A stretch of DNA of 64,000 nucleotides from assembly GCA_029260265.1 (NCBI GenBank), contig JAJDDO010000026.1:430258-494257 (forward strand), read 5' to 3'. The position numbers and the translations under genes are program-made. Under the pieces are notes generated by a model that saw only the letters and a list, made by a program, of their open reading frames with translations, was not told where the DNA came from and did not search any database. Position 1 is the stretch's first letter; every line of letters begins with the position of its first letter. This DNA comes from Phycisphaerales bacterium (GTDB lineage Bacteria > Planctomycetota > Phycisphaerae > Phycisphaerales > UBA1924). Positions 62,995 through 64,000 of this stretch are shown here, piece by piece.

Positions 62995-63374
62995 CGACGG
63001 TGACAAGAACGGTGGAGTTCGCGATCAAGCGGCGGAAACAGGCGGCGGAACCCATTGAGGACACCGGGCGGGTACCAAGAATTGCCAAACTCATGGCATT
63101 AGCCATCCGGTACGACAAGATGCTCAACGATGGCGTGGTGCAGAGCCAGACGGAGTTGGCGGAACTCTTGCACGTGAGTCAGCCGCGGATGACGCAGATC
63201 ATGAATCTGCTGCATCTGTCGCCCGAGATACAGGAATACATTTTATTCCTAGACACCTCGGTCAGTCCGCCAAGAGTTCTGCATGAGCATGGTTTACGTG
63301 ACTGCGTACATGAAGTATCCTGGCAGAATCAGCAACACTATCTGCAAGACATCAGATCAGATATGGAGTTGTGA
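62991..63374 (+). CDS. Small HTH protein at end of recombinase module
   Basis: 127 aa, ATGA overlap with the recombinase. RTVEFAIKRRKQ, RVPRIAKLMALAIRYDKMLN and QSQTELAELLHVSQPRMTQI (helix-turn-helix) are typical of a small protein that follows recombinase genes in several phyla. It may bind att or regulate the module. No further function known. Confidence 0.82.
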   Translation: MTTVTRTVEFAIKRRKQAAEPIEDTGRVPRIAKLMALAIRYDKMLNDGVVQSQTELAELLHVSQPRMTQIMNLLHLSPEIQEYILFLDTSVSPPRVLHEHGLRDCVHEVSWQNQQHYLQDIRSDMEL

Positions 63375-63861
63375 GCGGGCTATTTTGTGGGATAGAGAAT
63401 CAGCTTGCTCGATCGTTCGTTTGGCCGCGAAATACAGATGATCAGGCAGTTACATTATCACGCGAAGCAGCTTCTTCATTATCCCACGCATATCCGCCCC
63501 GACAGATTCTTTAGATTGTCCAATTCGTGATGACGCTCTGTGAGCTCACAGGCGACAGTCTTCAAGGTCTGATTGTTGGATTGCGTCAACGCATACTCGA
63601 TATTCGTCAATGAATTGTTCTTTCATGCCGATGGGTTGGCGCATCATGAGGCAGGCGCAGAAGTTATCCACAATTGGGGGCTTCGTACATAATCCTCACA
63701 AATACCGGTAAGATGATGGTACACTCCTCGAAACAGACGCGCCCGCTGGTGAAGACCAACGTGCGTGATTCAACTCAGTCGGCCACGTAATGTGGGCACG
63801 GATCTCAACGATCCGCCCAATCCAAAACAGGCTGACTGATACACATATCGTGATGGAGTAG
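63375..63861. other. Non-coding stretch between the recombinase module and the IS
   Basis: No credible ORF on either strand. Base composition is lower in G+C and less codon-structured than the neighbours. One exact DnaA-box sequence TTATCCACA occurs at 63664-63672 without partners, so it is likely fortuitous. May be decayed mobile DNA. Confidence 0.5.
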
Positions 63862-64000
63862 TGACCTGCCCCCCAAAAACTAGTCCATTCTTTATGCGAG
63901 TATTCTCGTAGTATGGGCGTATTTGGAAGGCAGGCACTCATGGCTAGGAAACGACATTCAGCAGAGCAGATCATCAACAAACTCAGAGAGGCCGAGGTGC
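63862..64000 (+). mobile_element. Left end of an IS3-type insertion sequence (runs off window)
   Basis: A terminal-repeat-like start TGACCTGCCCCCCAAAAACT at 63862 precedes a transposase start at 63940. TG-starting C-rich ends of this kind are typical of IS3-group elements. The right end, target duplication and most of the transposase are beyond the window. Confidence 0.6.
63940..64000 (+). CDS. IS3-family transposase OrfA, N-terminus (partial)
   Basis: ATG 63940 (an in-frame ATG at 63913 also exists) with GGAAGG about 10 nt upstream. The visible residues MARKRHSAEQIINKLREAEV are the opening of IS3-type OrfA helix-turn-helix proteins. Truncated by the window end, so OrfB, frameshift site and integrity cannot be judged. 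Confidence 0.8.
   Translation, partial: MARKRHSAEQIINKLREAEV

Larger units (their letters stand above)
60916..63374 (+). mobile_element. Probable integrase/recombinase module (boundaries not seen)
   Basis: Four overlapping same-strand genes: small protein, DUF2924, large serine recombinase, small HTH protein. Genes overlap by 14, 4 and 4 nt. It lies just downstream of tRNA-fMet. No direct repeats marking the ends, and no further phage or ICE genes in the window, so this may be a degenerate integrated element or the edge of a larger island. Confidence 0.5.

Noticed and set aside
63664..63672. Perfect DnaA box TTATCCACA as sign of a replication origin
   Set aside because: Only one copy seen, no AT-rich unwinding region and no dnaA/dnaN genes nearby.
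63696..63980. 94-aa minus-strand ORF across the IS left end
   Set aside because: Spans the IS boundary and is antisense to the transposase start; no supporting motif.

Overview
The window (about 57% G+C by eye) reads as chromosome of a planctomycete, most likely of the Phycisphaerae/Phycisphaerales type. Evidence: a type II/IV-like pseudopilin with an N-terminal prepilin motif, several ECF sigma factors with membrane partners, ExbB/ExbD genes tied to long TPR-like proteins, two tricorn-like S41 proteases, zinc-ribbon membrane proteins of the C-x2-C-GYDLRGL kind, many TTG/GTG starts, and translationally coupled gene pairs (ATGA, GTGA, TGATG). The taxonomic placement is inference.

Layout. 1-5.7 kb: chaperone and housekeeping genes (3' end of dnaJ, grpE, FmdB-like zinc ribbon, acpS, a propeller-like unknown, an acyl-CoA/AMP ligase, an FSA-type transaldolase, a convergent RidA). 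5.7-7.1 kb: a pseudopilin behind a predicted promoter and a roughly 220-nt hairpin-rich leader, closed by a terminator. 7.1-14 kb: a FAD/4Fe-4S/CCG fusion oxidoreductase, an orphan MoxR ATPase, a zinc-ribbon membrane protein, SppA. 14-15.4 kb: pyrH-frr on the minus strand.

15.7-25.2 kb: eight tightly coupled plus-strand genes: membrane-anchored vWA protein, unknown, ExbB, two ExbD, an 859-aa exported helical-repeat protein, an 846-aa protein with a possible degenerate J-like N-terminus and one TM, and a 280-aa exported protein. This looks like an uncharacterised proton-motive-force-driven envelope system and is the best candidate for a new system here. 25.3-30 kb: a CsaA/MetRS-C tRNA-binding protein, then two back-to-back ECF sigma modules. 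One has a TM anti-sigma-like protein plus an exported coiled-coil protein; the other is coupled to a membrane protein whose extracytoplasmic half looks like a pseudopilin.

30-39 kb: rpmI-rplT, an M50 protease coupled to ApgM, a POT transporter, BtpA coupled to HrpA. 39-43 kb: peroxiredoxin-like protein, an unknown plus TPR pair, a small secreted Arg-rich protein, an FMN reductase. 43-49.5 kb: complete histidine utilisation operon hutHUGI on the minus strand, divergent from ctlX. 49.6-60.3 kb: proteolysis island with an M16 pair (one with and one without the zinc motif) and two convergent giant tricorn-like S41 proteases.

60.5-64 kb: an initiator tRNA-fMet followed by a likely mobile module (small protein, DUF2924 protein, large serine recombinase, small HTH protein), about 0.5 kb without genes, and the left end of an IS3-type insertion sequence running off the window. 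No rRNA genes or CRISPR arrays were seen.
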